Source: Diprion similis
Lineage: Eukaryota > Arthropoda > Insecta > Hymenoptera > Diprionidae
NCBI RefSeq assembly: GCF_021155765.1
Contig: NC_060111.1
Span: 2,017,001-2,081,000 of the forward strand
DNA length: 64,000 bases
Reading direction: 5' to 3'
The notes under the pieces are model-generated. The model did no database searches and was not told the DNA's origin. It saw only the letters and a program-made list of their open reading frames with translations. The position numbers and the translations under genes were made by a program. This document shows, in pieces, positions 12,201 to 23,283 of this stretch. Within the stretch, counting starts at the first letter, position 1; every line of letters begins with the position of its first letter.

Positions 12201-15200
12201 TGAACTTCCTTGTTTCTCAACATATCCACAGCTACTTAATATCTCTAAAGACCCTCCGTAAATAAACATACGCATATCATTGTATCCGGAGTCTGAAACT
12301 GTTGCATGGCAGCCCTTTCATATTTTACAAAGTAACCAAGTATTTAAGTTTTAAGTAATTAGAGTGAATGCGTGAATAGCACCAGGCTAGTACAGGCAGC
12401 CTGGTGCATTTACCTTTGTTATAACCACCACGGCCACCGCCACTGCTAAAACACAGAAGCAGATATACCAATGAGTCGACTCATGGACAGAGACTGATCG
12501 ATCGATTGTTGCATGGCGATTCAAATGCTGGTCGCCACTGCTCTTTCTTCTTGATGCACCTACTGTCTAAATGTCTTTGAAGTCTAGATTATTTCTTCAA
12601 CTATCACAATACACAAACAAGTCATGTCTGTCAGTTTGGGTTTGGCAGTTTGTCCTCGTGGCTTTTTGGAAATATATAAACATATACTTTCGTGTGATGA
12701 ATAGCAATGTAAGATGAATAAATTCAAGGTACACCAACTGTTGTTGAGCTCAAAAATCAAACGTCTCAATGAATTGATATACTTTAGCATAGTAAGAGAT
12801 TACATAAAATAAACATTGGTTTGTAGTTGAAAATAGTCAGTTTGAAGTAAACCTCAATCTGTCGTTAAGCATCGTATATAATTAAGCAGCATATTTTTTT
12901 TACCATGCCCCAAATACACGGCCAAAATTGGACTTGCTTTCTTAGGTGAAATTATTTATCTTCTAAATCAGCAGGTACGATAATTCTTGTAGTGTCGAAA
13001 TTGACGAATGTCTTTGTTTTCGTTTTCTACTACTAGATTACATTGGTAGTGCAATCACGCATAAAGGAAAACTGTCATTTATACTGAAAATAGATGAATC
13101 TGCAAAGATTCGCCAAACAAATGAAATAGCTCTTATTCAAAGTTTTTCATGCCAAATTTGCAGTTATTGTTTTTCATCAGATGATACTTAATTACACGCT
13201 TGTGTAATGCAAGTTAGTGTGTTGTGAACAAGACTAAGAGAAAAAGCGACAGATTTGTTCAGTCATTTTTTGTAAGACAAGAAAATTTCACACACATACA
13301 TTTACGAACGCAGCAGTAATTCATTGTTAAAACTGAAAAATTGAGTTTGCTAGAGACCCTGAAAATACTTAAGAGTGGATGTAATCTCTTACAAATGCCC
13401 TTTAAAAAAGTGTCAGGTCAAGTTTGGTAGTTCTAAATAGCTGCAATGTGTCATTTACGTCAATGACACGCGCCTGCTGAATATTTTCACATTACTTAAA
13501 AGAACCTTTACAACCGTTTCACGATGATGCAGAAACACATTGGCATTTACATAGTGAACATGAATGCCGGGGTACTTTTGCGAAACATACACAATCAACC
13601 TTATTTCGTCATTTGTCATATACAACCTGCAGTTACCTTTATACCAGTTAAACCTGTGTGTTAAACCTGTAGACACACTTCAAACACATTAACGCCCAAT
13701 TGGGCATAAGACCATTGGATATAAAGCATTCAGTGTTCGTTACAATCAACGTTACTGTACATAGTAATACTGCTAACAGTACTATTAATAGTGTAATAGA
13801 ACCTTTCAATTTCATTACCTTTGTCGTACAGTTTCGGCAATTTTTTTTCATTTTTTCCATACATTCATAATTTCTTCTGTTTTCATTTTCCTTTGATGAA
13901 TGTTTATATATATATATATACATTATATATATATATATATATATATTTATTTATATCGTATATATGTAGATGTATGCATAAAATTAGTTTCAGGGTGGCT
14001 TACATTCAGCTCTTTTCAGATAATCCTTCTCTCGATAACGGAACAATTTTAATTCAGAAACTTACTTGTATCCTCCCCCTCCACCACTGCCTGAGCGGTC
14101 CCCATATCCACCGCGATCTCCACCAAATCTACCTCCTCCACCTCCACCTCCACCTCCACTGCCTCCTCCTTGACCTGTACATTAATTTCCACAATAACGT
14201 ATGCAATTTCCAAGCTTCAGACACGAGCTTACATGTAATAAACACAACTCGTATCCACTAAAGTCTATTTGGACCGAAATTGTAAATGAGTTTCCGAGTT
14301 CTTATGAGTTAAATTCAGTTTCTCACCTCCTCCGTAACCGCCTCCACTTCCGCCTCGATTGTAACCACCGCTACCTCCTCCGCTTACTCCAGTACCACCA
14401 CCACCACCTCCTCCTCCTCCCCCACCTCCTCCTCCTCCTTGGTTGTAGCCAGAGCTATAATTACTACCACCACCAGATCCAGAATTTCCACCCCCATAGC
14501 TGTTTTGACTGTAGCCTCCTTGGCTCGGGGTTTGGGTATAATCAGTTCCGCTAGTTTGGTTATAGTTGCTATAATTTCCATAAGTGTTACTGCTCGGCGG
14601 TGGTTGACTATATTGGCTGTAGTTGGTACTACCACCGGAAGGTGGCGGATACGATGTATCTTGCCCCCCAGAGGGTGGAGGTTGGGTATATTGGCCATAA
14701 CCCTGCTGCTGATAGGCGCTGTATTCTGTCAAAGATAATAACGAATCGCAATTCAACAACTAATTTTCAAGTCTCTTTTTATCTCCGTATAGAATCATAT
14801 TGACGAAGTAGTGAAATTATGAAATATAATCCAGCTGTTTGTTTACCAAAAGTAACATTTCATGAGAATCATTGAATATCTGTTACATGACTTATAAAAA
14901 ATAATAGAATCCCAGTTCCAGTTGGTGTCCATGGTAGCATGGAAGGGTAGTTAAATTTTTGAGCATGGAGTACATATTTACATATTTTACAAACAGTGAT
15001 AGTAATAAAATTTCATAAATTGAGAGAAGCTTAATGAACTGAGATACACAATCCAATTTCAACTTAAAAACACACCGTGTGTGATTTTGGAAAGTATACA
15101 ATTTATGATAAACCATGTCAACATCACGATTGATAAGACTCCATGTTACAATTAGCAACGCGTAAGCACGAAACGCGTGATTTGTAGTTGTGATTATTGA

Positions 15201-15553
15201 TCAGGCAGCAAAATCACATTTTCTTCCCGAAAATGTAATGTTCTGAATTAACTATGCGGCTTGGGTAGGAAAGAAAAGAATCATGGTATCGATTGAAAGG
15301 AAAGAAACTTAGTATTACCGTCTAAATGTAGGTATCATCAAGTTTAATTCGATAAAATTAGTGGCGTGGCAGAATCAAGACCGACGGAAAATAGCATGGA
15401 CGGCTATTAGTAAAAACGCCCCAGGAGATGCTGATCCATTACTGACTCTTATGCACAAATATTACAGTAATCCGATAAGGGACAGTCTATAATATTATCT
15501 ACAAACGAGCTTGGCGGTACAACGAATAAATAATACTTACGATTATCGGTCAT
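9291..15553 (-). CDS. caz: RNA-binding protein cabeza (FUS/EWS/TAF15 family)
   Basis: Eight coding exons: 15541-15553, 14327-14725, 14066-14174, 12414-12445, 10315-10448, 9830-10191, 9463-9720, 9291-9330; 448 residues. The first exon encodes only MTDN plus one base. Residues 5-137 form a Tyr/Gln/Ser/Gly-rich low-complexity domain ([12 protein letters not shown], repeated YSQ and NYS units), followed by a Gly-rich stretch. One RRM covers about 202-286, with RNP2-like IFVSGM and RNP1-like KGEATVTY. An RGG/GGG-rich region surrounds a RanBP2-type zinc finger at about 349-371 (C351, C356, C367, C370 with the N-F-A-W core). The protein ends RQRPY, like the basic PY nuclear localisation signal bound by transportin in FET proteins. 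Known role: nuclear RNA and DNA binding in transcription and splicing; low-complexity domains of this family phase separate. Exon 4 has only 32 bases. No other family fits this domain order. Confidence 0.95.
10449..12413 (-). other. Large caz intron, no gene recognised
   Basis: AT-rich intron between caz coding exons 4 and 5, with no coding frame that resembles a protein and no clear RNA gene. It separates the low-complexity half of caz from the RRM half. Confidence 0.6.
12446..14065 (-). other. caz intron with TA-rich microsatellite
   Basis: Intron between coding exons 3 and 4. It carries a TA dinucleotide tract at about 13903-13947. Open frames here are chance products of AT-rich DNA as far as I can see. 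Confidence 0.6.
14728..15540 (-). other. First caz intron
   Basis: It separates the 13-base first coding exon from the low-complexity exon. The donor GTAAGT abuts the exon at 15541 and the acceptor reads TTTGACAG. Nothing else is recognised inside. Confidence 0.6.
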
Positions 15554-15874
15554 CGTGGCCGGTAGCGTCCTTCACAAATGCGAATTGCGACGCTCTATCT
15601 GCTCAAGGCACACCGCACACGCCTGGGCTGTGGGCACACGTAATGGCGGGAACGGATCGGCCACTTGGGGACTACCGGCGATATCGTGAAGTTATAACCT
15701 ACGAGTTACACCCACGGAGACTCCTAGTGCCGGCAATGGCCGCCTTTTACACCAGCCCAACCAGCCACAGCCACTCATGCTTTTCAACCCATCCATCGAC
15801 CGCGCGAAAATGCATATTATAGAGCTAGTCTGTCTCTCTCACTCTGCATCTGATTCGCTGAGTGGGATCGTGTC

Positions 15875-15884
15875 AGCCAATCAG
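15875..15884. promoter_or_regulatory. CCAAT box upstream of caz
   Basis: AGCCAATCAG matches the extended NF-Y CCAAT consensus and lies about 320 bases upstream of the caz start codon, in the GC-richer patch expected for its promoter. Motif match only. Confidence 0.35.
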
Positions 15885-17126
15885 GTGTACAGCGAGAGAA
15901 ACAGACTATAACCTACAAATACCTCTTTCTCTCACTCCTCCGCTACACTTTCTGTGCCCCGAGTTCTCAAGAAAACTATTCTTACTTTATTTGAAAGATA
16001 ATTAGGGATCGATACCAGACACGCGTCAGAATAATGAAACACATATGATGAAATACAATTGTTGCGATTATATGTTAAATAAATTATAACTACATCGAAC
16101 ATATGAAAAATGTAATAATCAACATCACGATAATCTTGCGCATTTGGTATTTCTCTTTCAAATTTACGTTTAACCGTAATGCATGTTTTTGGATTAAAGC
16201 GATGGGCATTTAATGATTTTCATTTATTTTGCTTCAGTTTGACCACACACTTGGGATTGCCGTTGGTTTTCCAAGCGTTCACTAACTGCAAGTCAGTGTG
16301 GATATCATTTAAAATACTTGCCTGTGATACTGATAAAATAAGATTAAAACGTGTCACTGTCAGTTGGCTTTTTTTAACTTTTTGGCATTGTTTCTTATTG
16401 TTAGATATTAAATTATTCAAATCTTCGGTTTAAATGTTACAGGGTTTGTTATATTGTAGGTAATATGTACAAATAGAATAGGATAATCCACGTTTCAATC
16501 AATCTACAAATTCGTTATACCATACTTTAGATCAAAAATTGGCTTGCGTTTGAAATTTGGTAAATAATAAATTTTGCATTTATTTTACTACTTGGCATAA
16601 ATATTCTTAATCAATTCATTCTTTTATAATTAACTAGTTGTTTTGTGAACACATCATTCGTCTCATTGACTTTTCTCTTGTTTAATATCAAATTATAAGG
16701 GTAGTAAGTAACAATTGTTTGCACACGAAACTTCGCTCAGGTATCGATGATTAGCAAAGTACCTCTCGTAGCCAGTTATAAATTTTTGAAATGGTTCCAC
16801 TTCGATTTTCAATTCCTAATATCAGTATGCCAACAACTGGTGATGTTAACAAATTGTCATCAATACAAACAATGTTTTTTCATGATCGTTTTTTTTTTTT
16901 AGTATTCAATAGTCAAAACAATCTCTATAGACATTAGACTATACTACTGGACACACAGCCTTTTTTTGAAACTGAGACGATGAAATTAGGTTTCACAGAA
17001 CTGCATGAATTCCGGGATACACTTTGGCCGATTACAGGACTAAAACGGTGTAAGTAAACAGAGTGATAGACAGGCCGAGTTCACCAATAAACGTCCTATC
17101 TAAAATTACTATAATTGCAATGAGAT

Positions 17127-17132
17127 TTTATT
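17127..17132 (-). terminator. Candidate poly(A) signal of MED19
   Basis: AATAAA on the minus strand about 260 bases beyond the MED19 stop codon. Confidence 0.45.
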
Positions 17133-17390
17133 TCACCTGTACAGTAACCGAAGCATCACGCCAATACATTATATGTCATATGTATTGGCTGCAGTTTAGA
17201 AATAACATGAGATATCCTTTAGCTAAGAAAGAGCTTAAATTTCATACATCGCGTTGAATTGAGCAAGGCACATGGGCAGTTCTATGATTTCTGAATAAGT
17301 GAATTAAACTCGTCGTCTCGTTTCACTTTGTGTACGAACAACACAGGTATGTATAATCGATTAGATGAATAAAAATGGAAAGGATGGAGA

Positions 17391-18408
17391 TCACGTATTG
17401 GAATGCTGTGAGGGTGTGAGACCTCCGGGATGTTCGGGGCTGTGTTTTTGTTTTTTTCGTTTTTTCTCTTTCTTCCGTTTCTTCCGCTCTTTCTCCTCAT
17501 CATGTTTCCTTTGTTTCTTATGCTTCTTTTCATGGGGATCAGGTCCCCCTGTATCAGTGGTAGTAGCCTCTTGACCACTCAGAGTTTCTCCAGGCTTATG
17601 TTTATGCTTTTTGTTTTTATTCTTGTGCTTTCGTTGCGGTGCCTGATTTACATAACGATACTGCTCTGGGAGCTGTAAAATTAAGAGACGGATATCAGAC
17701 AGTTTTGGGTCAACAATAAAATAAATCTTTTCAACGGAAAAATGCGAATGTAATGAAATGAAGGAACTCACAGGTCCGGGATGTAGTCTAAATCCAGCAA
17801 GTTGCACACTGTTGAGCGGGAGAAGTTCTTTTCCACAGATTGGAGGCTTCTCTATCACAGACCTTAGAGAACTGCAAGAAAAAAGCAACATGTTAATCAA
17901 AATAACAGTCTAAACGCGTTGCAATACAAAATAATAATGTTTCAAGTTTGTACCTGTTATCTTGGTGACCAGGCGCGTCAATGATACCAGGTAGATTTGG
18001 CAAAAATGACGAGAGTTGTTCCTTGAGCTTTTTACCACTGAATTTACTATAGGAATGCTCGAGGCCATAATAGGCCATCAAATTTGTAGCCCCCGTGAGT
18101 TCACTTTGCCCTGGAAAATATTTATATGACATTTGAACTAAGCTTGAAATAACTAAGAGCTGGCAACGTGTATTTAGTTATGCGTAATTCGAGGTTTTAA
18201 ATTGACAAGTGATAATCTCACCAGGGGGCTCCTTCATTAAGTAGAAAGGCCCGCTGTGGACGATTGAGGGGTTCTTGCCGAGGGAAATCGTCGTTTTGAG
18301 GGTCCCGGTCGAGTCCTGACGTGAAACTACAGGGGAACGGGCTCCCCTCGGTGATGATTTTGGTGAGTATTGTTCCACTTTACTACGAAACTGATCACCC
18401 ATCATCAT
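17391..18408 (-). CDS. MED19: Mediator of RNA polymerase II transcription subunit 19
   Basis: Four coding exons: 18222-18408, 17954-18110, 17772-17871, 17391-17672; 241 residues. After a Ser-rich N-terminus, the conserved core runs from about residue 45 (GPFYLMKEPP) through TGATNLMAYYGLEHSY and FLPNLPGIID to KPPICGKELLPL and GFRLHPGPLPEQY. The C-terminal third (about 160-235) is a Lys-rich disordered tail (repeated HKKK/RKKRKKE units), typical of metazoan MED19. Known role: head/middle-module subunit of Mediator that helps connect regulators to RNA polymerase II. Three consecutive ATG codons (18400-18408) start the frame; the first is used here and the exact one is undecided. RNPS1 diverges from it about 0.9 kb away. 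Confidence 0.95.
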
Positions 18409-19314
18409 TCTCCTGGCTTTACTTCATCGCCCTTTCGCTACAGTAACAATGTTGTTTTCTTCCTATTTTGGCACAAACACTGCAGCGAAATTAACAATAG
18501 GGTAAAGACCGATGGGAACTGTGCGCTCCGCCGATACTCCACCCGGACGTTATTTCACTGCAGCGATGATCCTCGTGTGATGCAACTATGCCCAGAGAAC
18601 CAACGATACTTTACACCGTCTAGTGCATATGTCGGCTACTTTAATAATCTCGCTAGATTAAACGCGAGGATTGCAGCCTCGCTGAAGAACTTGGATGCCC
18701 GCAGGTTCTCAGCCACCTTATCACATTGTTTAAAAACAATAAATAACGCGACGAAAAGTGACATACATAACATCCATAATCGCGACAGACTCGCTCAGCC
18801 GCACTCAACGTGACTCAACGCAGACAAGAAACTGCGATTGGAAACTAATGATTCCTGGCCCATGATTATTCGGGTAACTTAGATGCGCACACCCGAATGA
18901 AACTGACGGGAGTCACACACGCTCGCTTGCGGAACACAGGATGAACGCATTATGGTTAAACCGTAATGTTTAACATTCTATACCGTTTACATCACTGCGA
19001 CTACACCATGACTGTGACCCATAGCTTAACTGTGTGCTGCCGGCAAGTGACGCTTTTTGCATAGTGAAATAAATACGAATACTTTTTCGCATGGAAAAAA
19101 CTGAAGGGTTAAATAATAAATATAGTGGTTATCACTTCTGGTGTTAATGTTATCTGAACTATAAATTTACGATATCTACGCAATATCGCGTTCGCGATAC
19201 CTTTACCACGAGTATTTCGCTCACAACTGGAAAGTGGACAGCAGATCGTCACGTCCATTTTATGATAGGAAATATAGGCAGTAAAACATATCTTCTGTTC
19301 AACCACCGGTAACC
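18409..19314. other. Divergent intergenic region between MED19 and RNPS1
   Basis: About 0.9 kb between the MED19 start codon and the inferred split RNPS1 start codon. It should contain both promoters and 5' UTRs. An open frame at 18370-18813 on the plus strand overlaps MED19 exon 1 and has no family signature, so I treat it as non-coding. Confidence 0.55.
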
Positions 19315-20880
19315 ATGTACGTAATAATTGTGCAATTTTAAAACTACTTTTATGATTAAAAATTCACCGTACTCGTTCGTATGCTCATGATCAGCAAACT
19401 GTAACGTACTTTTTTTTTTTTTTTTAACGCTGGGGTGATTAAAAGAGTATCACTTGGCGTACGTATTTGAACATTTTGTGGACAACAAACATCGGCAGGG
19501 TGGTTACTATGTCGCATTCCCATGTGAATTTGGATACCCACAAAATATGATAATTCGTGAAACCTTCAGCAGCGGCACAATGGAGTAGAATTTCTAATTT
19601 CTAACCCCTACTACGTGACTCGTATACAGTCACTGTACCGTACAAATTACATTGTATCGAAATATTTGATTTCTTATTATAACATTATTTTTCCAGGGCA
19701 CGTAGCCGCAAGGACAGCGCTGGCAAGAGTGATTCAGAAGCCACCGACAAGGAAAACAAGAAAGAAAGAGGGCGAGAAAAGAAGAAGCGTGCTGCTTCTT
19801 CGTCGAGTAGTGGTTCTAGGTATATTCTAAAGAACCATAAATATAGTTTCATCGTATCGACATTGAACTCATCTACGCATTATTGATTTTGCAGTTCATC
19901 AGACAGTAGCTCAGCTTCTTCAAGTTCATCTAGTGGCAGCAGTTCCAGATCGAGCTCCTCGTCTAGTTCGTCGTCTAGTAGCTCTGGGAGTTCATCAGCA
20001 AGTTCCCGAGACAGAGGTCGCAAAAGAAGCCGAAGTAAGAGCGCGGATGTCTCAAGAAAACATGACAATAAGGAGAAAGAACGAGAAAAGGAAAGAGACA
20101 AAGATAAGAAGAAGTCTGGTAATGCAGTGGCCGAAAAGCCGAAGCCGAAAGCTCGTTCCAGGTGAAACTATCGCTTTTGCAATTTGTTTGTCAAAATATA
20201 TAGTTTGTTTTTAAGGCAGAGAAAAAAAAACTTATAACACCTGTTGCAGGTCGCATTCACCCCGGCGAAAACGCAGAGAACGTTCTCCAACCCCAAGGCC
20301 GACAAAAATTCATATTGGAAGGCTGACACGCAATGTTACCAAGGAGCACATTGTTGAAATATTCTCTACTTATGGAGTCATAAAAATGGTAGATTTTCCA
20401 CTAGATAGATTACATCCTCCAAGTGGCAAGGGTTTTGCTTATGTGGAATTTGAAACTGCAGACGAAGCGGAAAATGCTATGAAACACATGGATGGAGGTA
20501 AACATGTTGGATATAAGGTGTACTAATAATAATCTATTAACTTGATTGTTAATTGAAAGATTTTTCAAACATACCACTTCTCAATTTCAGGCCAAATAGA
20601 CGGACAGGAAATAACCGCAGCGCCAGTATTGCTGCCAAAGCCAAGGCCGCTTCCCATGCGCAGGATGTCTCCTCCCATGGGACGGCGTCCCCCTATAAGA
20701 TGGGGCGGTGGAGGTCGTAACTCGCCACCACGTTACCGAAGACGTTCTCCACCATTGAATCGTCGCAGAAGTCCCCCACCTCCTCGCCGCAGACCAAGAA
20801 CGCGCTCCCGAAGCCCTCCGTCCAATCCCCGTCATCGTCATCGTCGTTATACAAGATCCAGTTCAAGTAGCTCTCGATAA
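19315..20880 (+). CDS. RNPS1: RNPS1, RNA-binding protein with serine-rich domain
   Basis: Coding segments 19315-19316, 19697-19819, 19895-20161, 20250-20497, 20591-20880; 309 residues. The start codon appears split: exon 1 ends ...CCAT before a strong GTACGT donor, and exon 2 opens with the G, giving MARSRKDS. A poly-Ser domain (about 35-85) and a Lys/Arg/Glu-rich stretch precede one RRM (about 150-230: KIHIGRL, then KGFAYVEF). The C-terminus is Arg/Pro/Ser-rich and ends SSSSSSR. Known role: splicing activator and peripheral exon-junction-complex factor, acting with Acinus and SAP18 in ASAP and contributing to mRNA surveillance. The RRM and flanking low-complexity regions make the identity secure. 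Only the first two bases of the start codon are inferred. Confidence 0.94.
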
Positions 20881-23283
20881 ATGTCAATTGACCGTGTAAC
20901 TTGATTTTGCATAATTTTTTACATTGGAATTATTGTAACATCTGGTGTAATCAAATAATTATGGATAAGGAATGAAATTGAGTATTGTAATTTCTCTGAC
21001 GGGCCTGAGTAACCAGCTTCATTGATCAACTCTTGATCAATGTTGCCAGGTGACATATTTCAAATAAAGGTCGATGTAATAGTTCAAAAAACTTTAAATT
21101 CCCTCCTTATATACCGAACATAATGTACAACAAAACTTTCATCGAAGTTAGTTTTACTTGATACATGTAAACAAAGGTTAAGAACACGTGATAAGACAAG
21201 ATTTGAATGAATCTATCGAATAACGCAACATACACAAAGATGAAGTATTACCAAGTGGTAATAAGTACAGTAAGTGGTATGAGTACAGAAATAGAATATA
21301 ATTTTGACAAATTTTCATTCTACCCGAATTCAAACTGGAACGTATTTAGGAATACGAGAAAATTTCAATGCAGAACTTGCATTGATGCTTTCATCTAAAG
21401 ATTACAGTCATCATTACACACAACGCAGGATAAAATGTAGGGCTGGGAAATATTGAAGTCATGGTTACTTTGATAGAAACTATGATTATTAGACCCTTTT
21501 ACAAAGAATCAATTTTAGAAAAAATCTATTCACACAAAATGTTCTATGCTCGCGATATCTACAAAACAGAATCATTGCATCGCATTGCAATTTGCACTGA
21601 TGAAAAATATCTACAATCTTTAAATAGTATGTAATTATCAATTATATAATATACAATTTTATAATGGCTTTACAATGTCAATAAATCGTGGGAGCCTTAC
21701 AATTCATTTGAAAACAAAAACCATAATGGAAAGGGTCCCGAACAGAATTAACGTAGCCCATGGCACGGAGAATTGTTTTAACGGATTTCCTATTGAATCT
21801 CTGGTACTGCAACATAACAACAATGTTCTATCGCAGTAGTTCTAACGCATTACAACGGTGACTGGAACGAATTTTTACTTTTTATATAGTACATACATAC
21901 GGATTATCAACATTTTGTAATGTACGCCCCCTATTATCTTGAACCTGCGTCCTCAGATACGTGCTTGGATTTGAGAAATACATTTTCGCTAAATTATCGT
22001 CAAATTTGTACAGAGTTTTTACAAAGCTTCAAAAAGACGAATCTATAAAAATTATTACATGCACACATAATATATTGTGATGGTCGTTAGCCTACAATGT
22101 GAAACTAAAAGATAAAACTAGTGAGGTGTACATTACCATGTCTATTGCCGAGGGTCAAAATTTGATTAGAATCTAGCATACACAGTTTCATTGAATTGTA
22201 CATTTGATGTAAAATAATACAAATGAAACAGCCAAACCATGGTTCTGTATAATTTATAGAATAAAAGTGTCTCAATTCCGTTGTTACTTCCTATTTATAA
22301 GACATGAGGATTTCACTCCATTTTTTTTTGTTCCCCCCTCCCCCCACCCCCTTTTGCCTTCTTTGGAGGTCTTTTATTTGAAATATGAATAACCTAATTT
22401 TGAAGACATAGTATTTACTATTTTGTTATTGCAGCCATGGATTATGTCCGAAATATGTCCATGCGCAACTCACATTTGCAACACCAGCGGTGATCCATAT
22501 ACCATTATTATATCACAGGAAAGTACTGACAATGCTTATCAAGCCATCAAGGCTTCATTTACCATCTCTATTGTTAAAAAAAAAACTCAGAGCCGATACT
22601 ATCTTTACCGAAGGTATGAATGATACTACTTAGTATTTATATCATTTAGAAATTAAGCTCTATTGGTTAAACGTTGAAGTTATATTGAAAGGAAAAAATA
22701 AAAAATAAAGATAGATTTAAATTTATACACATAACGTGATAATACACCTACTAAATGAAGAGACGAATTTTCGACATTATATCCATGGAGTAACAGAGAT
22801 TCAAATTCTTTTATACGTCGCAATAATAAATAAATAATTAAATAATTTTTGAGTAATGCTATATCTGTTTAAATTCCTAGCTTCGATTTACGTAGCATCA
22901 TCTCGCATCCTACTATATAATATTACACATTGTATTTAACTGTACGCATAATGTTGTAATAATAAAGTTATCAGTTATCACTATAGACAGTCAGATCCCC
23001 GAAACTGCGGACACCATATTTTAGGTGCGTATGACACAATTTCACGAATACCTTGTTTCCACGCCTCCGATCTATAGACAAGGTTTCATCAATTAATCGT
23101 TCTATTTATATCTATAAATATCATATAATAATTTATGTACAACTTTAAATAACGCTTTTTTTTAATATATAAAATATCAATAATGCTCTGACATCAATGC
23201 AGTTCACGTCCTTCTAGTTTGCACTGTTCTTCTTCTCTCCTTCCTTTTTCTCCCTTCTTACTCAAAGCTGGAAACGTATGATA
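20881..23283. other. Convergent intergenic region: RNPS1 and tay 3' ends
   Basis: RNPS1's poly(A) signal lies at 21063-21068, about 180 bases after its stop. The rest is AT-rich and probably holds the tay 3' UTR; a minus-strand ATTAAA at about 23161-23166 is a possible tay signal. No coding frame is recognised. Confidence 0.5.
21063..21068 (+). terminator. Poly(A) signal AATAAA of RNPS1
   Basis: Canonical AATAAA about 180 bases downstream of the stop codon at 20878-20880. Confidence 0.6.

Larger units (their letters stand above)
15554..17390. other. caz upstream region and MED19 3' flank
   Basis: Bases 15554 to about 15960 are GC-richer than the rest, with CT-rich tracts and a CCAAT box, which fits the caz promoter and 5' UTR. 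Bases from about 16000 to 17126 are AT-rich with no recognised gene. The left end of MED19's transcript (3' UTR) probably reaches the poly(A) signal near 17127. Confidence 0.5.

Noticed and set aside
14265..14759. Low-complexity Gly frame as a separate glycine-rich protein
   Set aside because: It is caz exon 2 with its donor at 14327; the frame beyond is intron.
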